DNA from: Dehalococcoidia bacterium
GTDB taxonomy: Bacteria; Chloroflexota; Dehalococcoidia; Lucifugimonadales; Lucifugimonadaceae
Length of the DNA: 5,638 bases
Reading direction: 5' to 3'
Assembly: GCA_012270805.1 (NCBI GenBank)
Contig: JAAXHR010000300.1
Coordinates: forward strand, 4,853 to 10,490
In this document: positions 1 through 5,101 of the stretch, piece by piece
Position numbering within the stretch: position 1 is the first letter of the stretch
Layout: each line of letters opens with the position of its first letter
The notes under the pieces: generated by a model
What the model was told of the DNA's origin: nothing
The model's database searches: none
Seen by the model: the letters and a program-made list of their open reading frames with translations, nothing else
Translations under genes and position numbers: made by a program

Positions 1-72
1 ACCGATCGGCGCGCAGGTGCGCCGATCATTCAACACCACCAGGATCGAGGTGACGATCGAACCGACAGACAC
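1..72 (-). CDS. Possible 5' end of an unrecognised gene, running out of the window
   Basis: On the minus strand a GTG at 72-70 is preceded by GGAG (82-85 on the plus strand) with a 9-base spacer. It opens a frame that stays open to base 1 for 24 codons, beginning VSVGSIVTSILVVLND. Third codon positions are GC-rich, as in neighbouring genes. I do not recognise the protein. It would follow the aminotransferase by about 50 bases in the same direction, so it could be the next gene of the same transcript. An ATG in another frame at about 31 is a rival start. The plus strand also has an open frame through this stretch, ending with TAG at 119-121, so the call is weak. Bases 73-121 otherwise show nothing identifiable. 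Confidence 0.25.
   Translation of the reverse strand, partial: MSVGSIVTSILVVLNDRRTCAPIG
4..27. repeat. Perfect 9-bp inverted repeat (hairpin)
   Basis: GATCGGCGC at 4-12 pairs perfectly with GCGCCGATC at 19-27 across a 6-base loop, GCAGGT. It lies about 95 bases downstream of the aminotransferase stop and could be a terminator stem. However, no T-run follows on the plus strand, and the minus-strand flank is cut by the window edge. If the partial reading frame at 1-72 is real, the hairpin lies inside its coding sequence. Confidence 0.5.
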
Positions 73-121
73 CGGTTTCGTCTCCAGCGGTTGCGGCAGA
101 TGGCGCCGCGCAGACGGGTAG

Positions 122-1330
122 TTAACCGCCCGCGGCGGCCTTGCTCAACGCCGCCGATAGTATCTCTACTGCCTCGTCGATCTCTTCAGTGCTGGCGTTC
201 AATGGCGGCATGAACCGTAGCATGTTCGGTCGCACCGCGTTCAGCAACAGTCCGTTGTCTAGACAATCGGCAATCAGCCCTGCAGACAACTCCTCCGACA
301 TCTCGACGCCGACCAGCATCCCCATGCCACGAACCTCGGTGATGACCGGGTGTTCTTCCCTCAACGCATTTAGCTTGCCCATCAGGTACTCGCCATTCCG
401 CATAGCCTGCCCCGGTCCATCTTCGTCCAACAAAGCCTGTGCGCCCGCAGCACCGGTCGCAGTCGTTAGCGCGTTTCCGCCGAACGTCGATCCGTGATCC
501 CCAGGCTCAAGCACCGAGCAAAACTCCTTGCACGCGAACGCTCCGAGCGGCGCACCAGAACCCACAGCCTTGCCAAGCGTCATCACATCAGGCTCAACGC
601 CTTCGAAACGTTGGTACCCGAAAACCGTGCCCAAACGTCCCATTCCGGTTTGCACTTCGTCAAGCATGAAGAGGATGTTTTTCTCCTTGCAGAAATCCTG
701 CACGCGCTTTAGGTAATCCTCGTCGGGAACGTTCACGCCACCTTCGCCCTGGACCGGCTCAAGCAAAACCGCGCACGTCTTTCCCTCGACGTATGCCCCC
801 TTGATGGCGTCGAGGTCGTTGTACGGCACGTTGACGAATCCCGGCATTAATGGCGTCCAGTTGTCTTGGTAGTGCGGCTGTCCAGTCGCCGCCATCATCG
901 CCTGCGTCCGACCATGGAACGAATCCAGAGCCGTGATTATCTCGTAAGCCCCGTCCAAATTCTTGCGCCCCCACTTGCGCGCCAATTTGCTAGCACCTTC
1001 ATTGGCCTCCGCACCAGAGTTGCAGAAAAACACCCGGTCCACATCCGAGTTCTCAACGATGAACTGGGCTAACGGAAGTTGCGGCGTCGTGTAGAACAGG
1101 TTCGACATCTGCATGATCTTGCCAGCCTGCTCGCTGACGGCTTTGGTCACCGCAGGGTGCGAGTGTCCCATGTTGAGCACCGCCCATCCTGCTGTGAAGT
1201 CCAGATAAGACTTACCATCGTTGTCGTAAACCCGAGAGCCTTCGCCCCGAACCAGCACCGGCGGCATCCGTCGCACTACCTGCATGTAGTACTTGGCCTC
1301 TAAATCCTTGTATTCCTGACTCGTCGTCAT
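122..1330 (-). CDS. argD: Class III PLP-dependent aminotransferase, acetylornithine/ornithine type (ArgD-like)
   Basis: Cytosolic pyridoxal-phosphate enzyme, most likely transferring an amino group between N-acetylornithine and 2-oxoglutarate in arginine synthesis. With the ATG at 1330 the protein has 402 residues, normal for the family. Visible motifs in order: VLVRGEG (25-31), the phosphate-binding NSGAEANEG (104-112), SFHGRT (137-142), EPVQGEGG (191-198), DEVQTGMGR with the pyridine-nitrogen Asp at 224, the Schiff-base Lys254 in TLGKAVGSG, STFGGN (281-286) and RFMPPL (372-377). The start at 1330 has GGAG 9 bases upstream and fits the usual N-terminus. An in-frame TTG at 1387, with AAGGA 6 bases upstream, would add 19 residues of less GC-rich codons and cannot be excluded. 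Class III aminotransferases are hard to separate by eye: GABA, ornithine or succinylornithine activity remains possible, and no other arg gene is in the window. The gene follows plsY after about 150 bases and may have its own regulation. Confidence 0.8.
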   Translation of the reverse strand: MTTSQEYKDLEAKYYMQVVRRMPPVLVRGEGSRVYDNDGKSYLDFTAGWAVLNMGHSHPAVTKAVSEQAGKIMQMSNLFYTTPQLPLAQFIVENSDVDRVFFCNSGAEANEGASKLARKWGRKNLDGAYEIITALDSFHGRTQAMMAATGQPHYQDNWTPLMPGFVNVPYNDLDAIKGAYVEGKTCAVLLEPVQGEGGVNVPDEDYLKRVQDFCKEKNILFMLDEVQTGMGRLGTVFGYQRFEGVEPDVMTLGKAVGSGAPLGAFACKEFCSVLEPGDHGSTFGGNALTTATGAAGAQALLDEDGPGQAMRNGEYLMGKLNALREEHPVITEVRGMGMLVGVEMSEELSAGLIADCLDNGLLLNAVRPNMLRFMPPLNASTEEIDEAVEILSAALSKAAAGG

Positions 1331-1346
1331 CTTTCGGGTCTCCAGA

Positions 1347-1394
1347 CTATCCTTCGCCGCTACTCGCAACACCAATCCAATATACAACGGGCAT
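1347..1394 (-). CDS. Possible 15-codon upstream reading frame (leader peptide) before argD
   Basis: An ATG at 1394-1392 opens a short frame, MPVVYWIGVASSGEG, ending at TAG (1349-1347). The stop lies 16 bases before the argD ATG and 3 bases before its GGAG, the geometry expected for translational coupling or a leader peptide. GGAAAGG directly abuts the ATG, which is too close for a good Shine-Dalgarno site. The peptide has no run of Arg or other codons that would suggest ribosome-stalling attenuation. The AAGGA fits the in-frame TTG at 1387 better than this ATG. This is inference from position only. Confidence 0.18.
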   Translation of the reverse strand: MPVVYWIGVASSGEG

Positions 1395-1433
1395 CCTTTC
1401 CCGATATGCGAGCGGGGTATGCCCGAGGAAAGG
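1388..1433 (-). promoter_or_regulatory. Interleaved complementary segments in the argD leader (candidate pseudoknot or switch)
   Basis: Read along the minus-strand transcript, CCTTTCC (1433-1427) and CGGGCAT (1425-1419) are followed, after 17 bases, by GGAAAGG (1401-1395) and ATGCCCG (1394-1388). Segment 1 is perfectly complementary to segment 3, and segment 2 to segment 4, 7 bp each. This is the order of an H-type pseudoknot, or of two partly competing hairpins. Segment 3 is a Shine-Dalgarno-like sequence and segment 4 holds an ATG, so folding could hide an initiation site. The complementarity is directly visible; any regulatory role is inference. I cannot match it to a named riboswitch class. 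Confidence 0.35.
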
Positions 1434-1436
1434 GAC

Positions 1437-1469
1437 TAAAAGAAACCTTCTAGGAGGAGCTTAAGAAGG
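1437..1469 (-). terminator. Terminator-like hairpin with T-rich tail between plsY and argD
   Basis: On the minus strand CCTTCT (1469-1464) pairs with AGAAGG (1451-1446) around a 12-base loop, followed at once by TTTCTTTT (1445-1438). It starts 14 bases after the plsY stop. The stem is short and the tail is broken by one C, so it would be a weak intrinsic terminator, or an attenuator for readthrough into argD. The loop contains CTCCTCCT, which resembles the anti-Shine-Dalgarno sequence of 16S rRNA; this may be chance. Confidence 0.4.
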
Positions 1470-1483
1470 CACCAACACCGATT

Positions 1484-2086
1484 TCAGATATGTGGATCAG
1501 GTCTCTCGCCACGCCGATCTTTCGGATACTCCACCAAAAACAACCGCGCCACTAGCATCGCAAGAACCAATACCATCCCGCCGAGTGCCACCCAATTCGG
1601 TCCCGTCAAAAACGCCGTCACAACCGCCACGACTAAAGTGACCGCCGCCGCCCTAGGGCCATCCTTGATGATAGGCAGTGCCGCAAGCCCGGCCACCGTA
1701 GCGACTAATCCCCAAACTCCAAGCAACGCCACACCGATACCTACTCCGGTCGCCAATCCCGCGCCGCCCTTGAATCGCATGAAAACCGGCAACCAGTGAC
1801 CTACGATGGCAAATGCCGACGCTACTGGTAGAAACACATCCGGACAACCAAGCAGCATCGCCGCGATCACCGCAACAACGCCCTTCGCGATATCCAACCC
1901 AAACACGACCGCGCCATACCTCCGCCCCACCTTCCGAAAAACATTCGAAGCCCCCGGATTCCCCGTCCCAACCTTGAATATATCGACCCCTGCAACCTTC
2001 GCAACAAACACCGCAACCGGCAACGAACCAAGCAGATACGCCACAATCGCGGATGCGACCACAGCGATGATTTCGTTGGGGATCAC
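1484..2086 (-). CDS. plsY: Acyl-phosphate:glycerol-3-phosphate acyltransferase PlsY
   Basis: Integral membrane enzyme that moves the acyl group from acyl-phosphate to sn-glycerol-3-phosphate to make lysophosphatidic acid, the first step of phospholipid synthesis in bacteria with the PlsX/PlsY route. The 200-residue length is typical. Family motifs are present: GSLP (20-23), GTGNPGASNVFR (40-51) and GHWLPVFMRFKGGAGLAT (96-113). Hydrophobic stretches fitting membrane helices lie near 5-29, 56-80, 84-103, 111-140 and 146-184, ending in a charged tail. The start is GTG; its TG forms part of the TGA stop of the upstream methyltransferase (GTGA overlap), implying translational coupling. Residue 109 is Ala where I recall the third motif usually having Lys (FKGGKG), which is unusual. 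No plsX is in the window. Confidence 0.93.
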   Translation of the reverse strand: MIPNEIIAVVASAIVAYLLGSLPVAVFVAKVAGVDIFKVGTGNPGASNVFRKVGRRYGAVVFGLDIAKGVVAVIAAMLLGCPDVFLPVASAFAIVGHWLPVFMRFKGGAGLATGVGIGVALLGVWGLVATVAGLAALPIIKDGPRAAAVTLVVAVVTAFLTGPNWVALGGMVLVLAMLVARLFLVEYPKDRRGERPDPHI

Positions 2087-2985
2087 GAGCTCAATGCCTG
2101 CGCACGAACCCCGGCAACACGCCCCAACGCCGTTTCGATGTAAGCCGCTTCAATTTCGTAACCGACGAATACGCGTCCACTTTCCACTGCCGCTACCGCC
2201 GTCGTGCCCGAACCCATGAACGGATCTAGAACTACCTCACACGAGAACGTGTAAAGATCAATCAACCGGCGTGGTAATTCAATCGGAAAAGGTGCAGGGT
2301 GCAACGCCCGTTTTGCCGAAGTTGGCGGAAAACTCCAAGTGCTCTTAGTGTGCTCCAAGAAATCATCCCTGTCGATCGTCGATTCGCGTCCTTCCACCCG
2401 TTTACGTCCGAACGGAGGTTTTTGGAACACGAGGATGTATTCGTGCGTATCCCGCAATGTCGGATTCGCTGGCGACATCCAACTGCCCCAAGCCGTCGAT
2501 GATCCGCTCATGCCTTTGTCCCAGATGATCTCGCCACGCATGTAGAACCCTACATCGGCAGCGATTTGGATGATGTATGCATGAACCGGGATGTAGGGTC
2601 GGCGACCTATGTTGGCAACATTGACGCACGCTCTTCCGCCGTCCACAAGAACGCGGTAGGTTTCGCTCATAACACTACGTATCAGTTCAAGATACTCCGC
2701 CATCGACAGATCGTTGTCGTAATCCTTGCCCACGTTATACGGCGGCGACGTAACCATCAAATGAACGCAGCGATCTGGTAGATCGTCCATGTGTTCGCTG
2801 CTTTTTAGAAAAAATCGATTTCGAGCCGTCTCCGGCAAGAAATTTTCAGGCCGTGGCTTGGGGTCTATCTCCGCGTCGAGACCGATCGGCATCAACTGAC
2901 GCGCGTAATAAGCGCTGGCATCGTGATTCTCGCGAGTGCCCGCGCCGAACGACCTAGTTTTGGTACCCCGTCGTCGCGTACTCAT
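2083..2985 (-). CDS. Beta-class DNA methyltransferase (N4-cytosine or N6-adenine), apparently solitary
   Basis: A 300-residue S-adenosylmethionine-dependent DNA amino-methyltransferase. The catalytic motif IV, TSPPYN (79-84), comes before the cofactor motif I, VLDPFMGSGTT (252-262), which is beta-class order. Other visible pieces: IIWDKG (153-158), STAWGSW (163-169), HEYILVFQK (181-189, motif VIII-like), a short candidate target-recognition stretch (about 190-228), HPAPFPIELPRRLI (229-242, motif X-like) and GYEIE (275-279). SPPY is more typical of N4-cytosine enzymes than DPPY, but TSPPY also occurs in adenine enzymes, so the modified base is uncertain. The basic N-terminus with SFGAGTRENHDAS looks conserved and supports the ATG at 2985, although no clear Shine-Dalgarno site precedes it. 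No restriction endonuclease or specificity subunit lies nearby, suggesting an orphan or housekeeping methylase. Its stop overlaps the plsY start. Confidence 0.88.
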   Translation of the reverse strand: MSTRRRGTKTRSFGAGTRENHDASAYYARQLMPIGLDAEIDPKPRPENFLPETARNRFFLKSSEHMDDLPDRCVHLMVTSPPYNVGKDYDNDLSMAEYLELIRSVMSETYRVLVDGGRACVNVANIGRRPYIPVHAYIIQIAADVGFYMRGEIIWDKGMSGSSTAWGSWMSPANPTLRDTHEYILVFQKPPFGRKRVEGRESTIDRDDFLEHTKSTWSFPPTSAKRALHPAPFPIELPRRLIDLYTFSCEVVLDPFMGSGTTAVAAVESGRVFVGYEIEAAYIETALGRVAGVRAQALSS

Positions 2986-2992
2986 TGCAATG
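2983..2992. promoter_or_regulatory. Palindrome CATTGCAATG over the methyltransferase start codon
   Basis: A perfect 10-base palindrome covers the methyltransferase ATG (2985-2983). Its CATTGCA half recurs at 3029-3035, 46 bases upstream in the same orientation. Together these could be a small operator, and the lack of a clear ribosome binding site fits an unusual initiation region. It is short enough to be chance. Confidence 0.2.
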
Positions 2993-3041
2993 GGTTGATA
3001 TAGCTAAACGTTTTCAACACGAAATCCGCATTGCAGTCCAA

Positions 3042-4040
3042 TTAACTGGCCAACCCACCAGTGCATCGCATCAACGTCTCCTGCACCAACAACTCATGCT
3101 CCCGACTGCGGAGCGGCGGTGCCCCGCTCTCGATCGTGTCTACGAACGCCGCGAACGTGTCGACATACCGCCTTCGATCCTCCAGATCGAGCATCGTCAC
3201 CCCTTCTTCATAGCCGCCTTTCGTTTCGGTCAAGCACAGCCGGAGCTGATCCGCGGGTTCGAATGGCTCCATGATCGCCGAGCCTTCAGTGCCGTAAATC
3301 TCGAATCGCCGTGCCATCGGACGCGGCTCCATAGCCGCGATGTCCAGCGTCACCAGCGCGTTCGAATACTCCAACACCGCCAGCGTGTTGTCCATGAAAT
3401 CCCGGGTCGATGATGTCGCGTTCTGCAGATAAGAGGTCACGCGCTCCGGCCTCCCCATCATCCAAACAATCTGATCAAGCATGTGTCCGCCAAGGTCGTA
3501 GAGCACACCGCCTCGGTGATACGACAAACCTTGTCGGTCCGTGTACTGCCCGCCCGTCGAACGTTCTGGCAACCAAGTGGACATATGTGCGCGGATCTGA
3601 AAAACATGACCAAGAAATCCTGACCTCACCCAGTTCGCCATCCGTTCGAAGCCGTCGTGCTTGCGGAACATGTAACCGAGTGTCACCTGCAAGTTCTGAT
3701 CTCGGGCATCCTCGATAACGCGCATGAAGCGATGAAAATCATCGCCCGCCGGTTTGTCGTAGAAGCAGTGTTTGCCCGCGCGGACTATCGCCTCGGTGTG
3801 CGCGAGACTCTCCCGATTCGCGCCCTCCGATGCGACCGCCACGATCTCCGGGTCGTCCAAAATCTCGTCGATCGAATTCAGCCAGATCGCATCTTCCCAA
3901 TCGCCCGACTCAGCGCAAAACGCCTTACGCTCAGCGTCTGGTTCGTAGCACCCTACCACTTCCACGCCCGGATGTTCCAGCATCACTCGGTAAACGCCAG
4001 CCGCGTGACCATGTTTAGTGCCGATCTGAGCTACCTTCAA
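3042..4040 (-). CDS. Gfo/Idh/MocA-family NAD(P)-dependent oxidoreductase
   Basis: A 332-residue two-domain dehydrogenase. The N-terminal Rossmann fold begins MKVAQIGTKHGHAAG; the nucleotide loop (6-15) is looser than the classical GxGxxG. The conserved Lys lies in YDKPAG (94-99), a variant of the family's EKP motif. The C-terminal substrate domain carries GGVLYDLGGHMLD (177-189), with the usual Asp182 and His186 in the YDxGxH pattern. Relatives oxidise or reduce sugars, inositols and similar polyols; the substrate here cannot be read from the sequence or neighbours. The start is TTG at 4040-4038, supported by GGAGG 7 bases upstream, and the N-terminus matches the family exactly there. The gene ends 56 bases before the methyltransferase and follows a repeat-rich gap, so it probably opens a new transcript. 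Confidence 0.88.
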   Translation of the reverse strand: MKVAQIGTKHGHAAGVYRVMLEHPGVEVVGCYEPDAERKAFCAESGDWEDAIWLNSIDEILDDPEIVAVASEGANRESLAHTEAIVRAGKHCFYDKPAGDDFHRFMRVIEDARDQNLQVTLGYMFRKHDGFERMANWVRSGFLGHVFQIRAHMSTWLPERSTGGQYTDRQGLSYHRGGVLYDLGGHMLDQIVWMMGRPERVTSYLQNATSSTRDFMDNTLAVLEYSNALVTLDIAAMEPRPMARRFEIYGTEGSAIMEPFEPADQLRLCLTETKGGYEEGVTMLDLEDRRRYVDTFAAFVDTIESGAPPLRSREHELLVQETLMRCTGGLAS

Positions 4041-4047
4041 GACGTCG

Positions 4048-4052
4048 CCTCC
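4048..4052 (-). promoter_or_regulatory. Ribosome binding site fixing the TTG start of the oxidoreductase
   Basis: The minus strand reads GGAGG, then CGACGTC (7 bases), then TTG. This near-consensus site with ideal spacing decides the start at 4040. Confidence 0.75.
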
Positions 4053-4090
4053 GCGCGCAAACTTCCGATCCTCGGATTAGATGCTAGGAA

Positions 4091-4096
4091 AGTATA
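4091..4096 (-). promoter_or_regulatory. Candidate -10 box (TATACT) for the oxidoreductase
   Basis: TATACT on the minus strand, about 50 bases before the TTG start, matches five of six positions of the sigma-70 -10 consensus. No good -35 hexamer sits at 16-18 bases spacing, so support is weak. It is the best promoter-like site between the repeat patch and the gene. Confidence 0.22.
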
Positions 4097-4130
4097 GACG
4101 GCTTGCATACAATTCGTCCCCTTCGCGCAG

Positions 4131-4344
4131 CAACCCGTCCCCTCCCCTCTGGGGGAGATTAAGAGGGAGTAAGCGCGACGAGCGCAGGGGGTCATACAGG
4201 GCTGTCATTCCGAGCGTAGCGAGGAATCTAAACCCCTCTTCAATTCCTCCTTGGGCATCAAAGGGGAGGGGCGGGCAAACAACCCTTGGGGATGTCCAGA
4301 GCCTGCCTCGTACCCCGATAAGAGGGATAGATAAAGGGGCACGC
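4131..4344. repeat. Patch of short intergenic repeats and hairpins between trpF and the oxidoreductase
   Basis: Most of the gene-free stretch 4041-4364 consists of low-complexity C/G-rich runs and small inverted repeats: CTCCCC/GGGGAG (4142-4147 with 4152-4157), GCGC/GCGC (4173-4176 with 4182-4185), the GTCATTCC element at 4204-4229, CCTCCTT/GGGGAGG at about 4246-4269 with two G-T pairs, and CGTACCCC/GGGGCACG (4309-4316 with 4336-4343, one mismatch). Such mosaics resemble the dispersed intergenic repeats of many environmental bacteria. Some hairpins could end trpF transcription, but none has a clear T-run on the minus strand. Confidence 0.55.
4204..4229 (+). repeat. Dispersed repeat, GTCATTCC...GGAATC type, core 1
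   Basis: GTCATTCC (4204-4211), an 11-base core GAGCGTAGCGA, then GGAATC (4223-4228) and T. ATTCC and GGAAT form the outer stem. Spurious translation gives VIPSVARNL, which I recall as a common artefact of this repeat in many unrelated genomes. It shares both ends with the element at 5059-5082 but has a different core. Confidence 0.65.
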
Positions 4345-4364
4345 CGACCGCCGAGGTGCGTAAA

Positions 4365-5039
4365 TTAAACCGATTTCGCCGTCTCTATAAACTCTCGAAT
4401 CTTCGAGTGATCCTTGATCCCATCCGTTTCCACGCCTGTGGAAACATCAACGCCCCACGGACTCAGTTGTTGGATCGCATCGCCGACATTTTCGGGGAAG
4501 AGACCGCCTGCGAGAAGCACTCCTTCGCGGTTGGCAATCCCTTCGGCGATGCTCCAATCGAACGTCTTTCCGGTCCCACCTGGCGCGGCTTCGTCGTATC
4601 GATCCAGCAACACGATGCGATCGAGAGAAAGATGGTGACCCACCAAGTCGCTCAGCTCGCCCTGCGACATGTCGGATTTGACCCGGACCTGTCGGATCAC
4701 GGGTTTCCACATCGCTCGCATGTAAGCTTCATCCTCTTCTCCGTTGAGTTGCACACAGTCGAGGTCGACCTGTTGTGCGGTTTTGTTAACCCAACGGGCA
4801 TCTTGGTTCCTGAAAAGCCCGACGACCTTCGATCCTTTTTCCCGCAACCGCTTAATACGGTGATCTCGCGCGCGAATTCGGTAGTTTCGCACCACCTCTT
4901 GCGCACGAAAAGGAGTCAGCTGTCTTCGGACGCCCTCAACCAGGACGACACCTAGGAAATCAGCACCTGCCCGGACCGCTTCGACTGCAGAGTCGCCATC
5001 GCGGATACCGCAAATCTTCACCTTGGGGACGTAGCTCAT
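4365..5039 (-). CDS. trpF: Phosphoribosylanthranilate isomerase TrpF
   Basis: Cytosolic TIM-barrel enzyme converting N-(5-phosphoribosyl)anthranilate to CdRP, the substrate of TrpC. With the ATG at 5039 it has 224 residues. Visible motifs: KICGI (8-12) with the catalytic Cys10, VQLNGEE (96-102, usually QLHG), the catalytic Asp146 in LLD, the phosphate-binding PGGTGKTFDW (153-162), AGGL (177-180) and GVDVSTGVE (196-204). A basic segment at about 51-71 is longer than usual between strands. An in-frame TTG at 5093 would add 18 residues reading RLWIPACAGMTF, the known spurious translation of a dispersed repeat, so 5039 is preferred on homology. Its Shine-Dalgarno site is weak, whereas the TTG has AAGG 6 bases upstream. 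The gene follows trpC by 62 bases, in the same direction, as part of a trp operon; trpB and trpA do not follow. Confidence 0.92.
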   Translation of the reverse strand: MSYVPKVKICGIRDGDSAVEAVRAGADFLGVVLVEGVRRQLTPFRAQEVVRNYRIRARDHRIKRLREKGSKVVGLFRNQDARWVNKTAQQVDLDCVQLNGEEDEAYMRAMWKPVIRQVRVKSDMSQGELSDLVGHHLSLDRIVLLDRYDEAAPGGTGKTFDWSIAEGIANREGVLLAGGLFPENVGDAIQQLSPWGVDVSTGVETDGIKDHSKIREFIETAKSV

Positions 5040-5057
5040 AGACAGGATTTTCCGGAA

Positions 5058-5087
5058 CGTCATTCCCGCGCAGGCGGGAATCCAGAG
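5058..5087 (+). repeat. Dispersed repeat hairpin, GTCATTCC...GGAATC type, core 2, in the trpC-trpF gap
   Basis: ATTCCCGC (5062-5069) and GCGGGAAT (5074-5081) form a perfect 8-bp stem with the loop GCAG, flanked by CGTC and CCAGA. This matches a very widespread bacterial intergenic repeat, similar in form to the Neisseria dRS3 element. It lies wholly between the trpC stop and the preferred trpF ATG. Read on the minus strand it gives the artefactual peptide WIPACAGMT. In the transcript the stem could slow exonucleases or reduce trpF expression relative to trpC. Confidence 0.75.
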
Positions 5088-5101
5088 ACGCAACTACAAC
5101 C

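Noticed and set aside
2..121. Plus-strand C-terminal coding segment ending at TAG 119-121
   Set aside because: Open and GC-rich at third positions, but it has no recognisable motif, and the minus strand offers a start with a ribosome binding site. It was kept only as an alternative.
141..497. Plus-strand open frames opposite argD
   Set aside because: Low-complexity Ser/Pro/Ala-rich translations antisense to a well-supported aminotransferase.
2083..2985. Restriction-modification or phage-defence island
   Set aside because: Only the methyltransferase is present; its neighbours are metabolic genes in normal composition, with no nuclease, helicase or mobile element.
2986..3041. Sigma-70 promoter before the methyltransferase
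   Set aside because: TTGAAA and TATATC are present but only 9 bases apart. No hexamer pair has acceptable spacing and match.
4204..4344. CRISPR array
   Set aside because: The repeats are heterogeneous hairpins with no regular repeat-spacer periodicity, and no cas genes are nearby.
4333..4364. Intrinsic terminator directly after trpF
   Set aside because: The GCAC/GTGC hairpin is interrupted by mismatches and lacks a T-run on the minus strand.
4081..4368. Plus-strand open frame of 95 codons over the repeat patch
   Set aside because: Its translation contains PPLWGRLRG and VIPSVARNL, typical artefacts of dispersed repeats, with no ribosome binding site or family match.
4356..4955. Plus-strand open frame of 199 codons opposite trpF
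   Set aside because: It lies antisense to a clear trpF and has no recognisable motifs; it is a shadow of a GC-rich gene.
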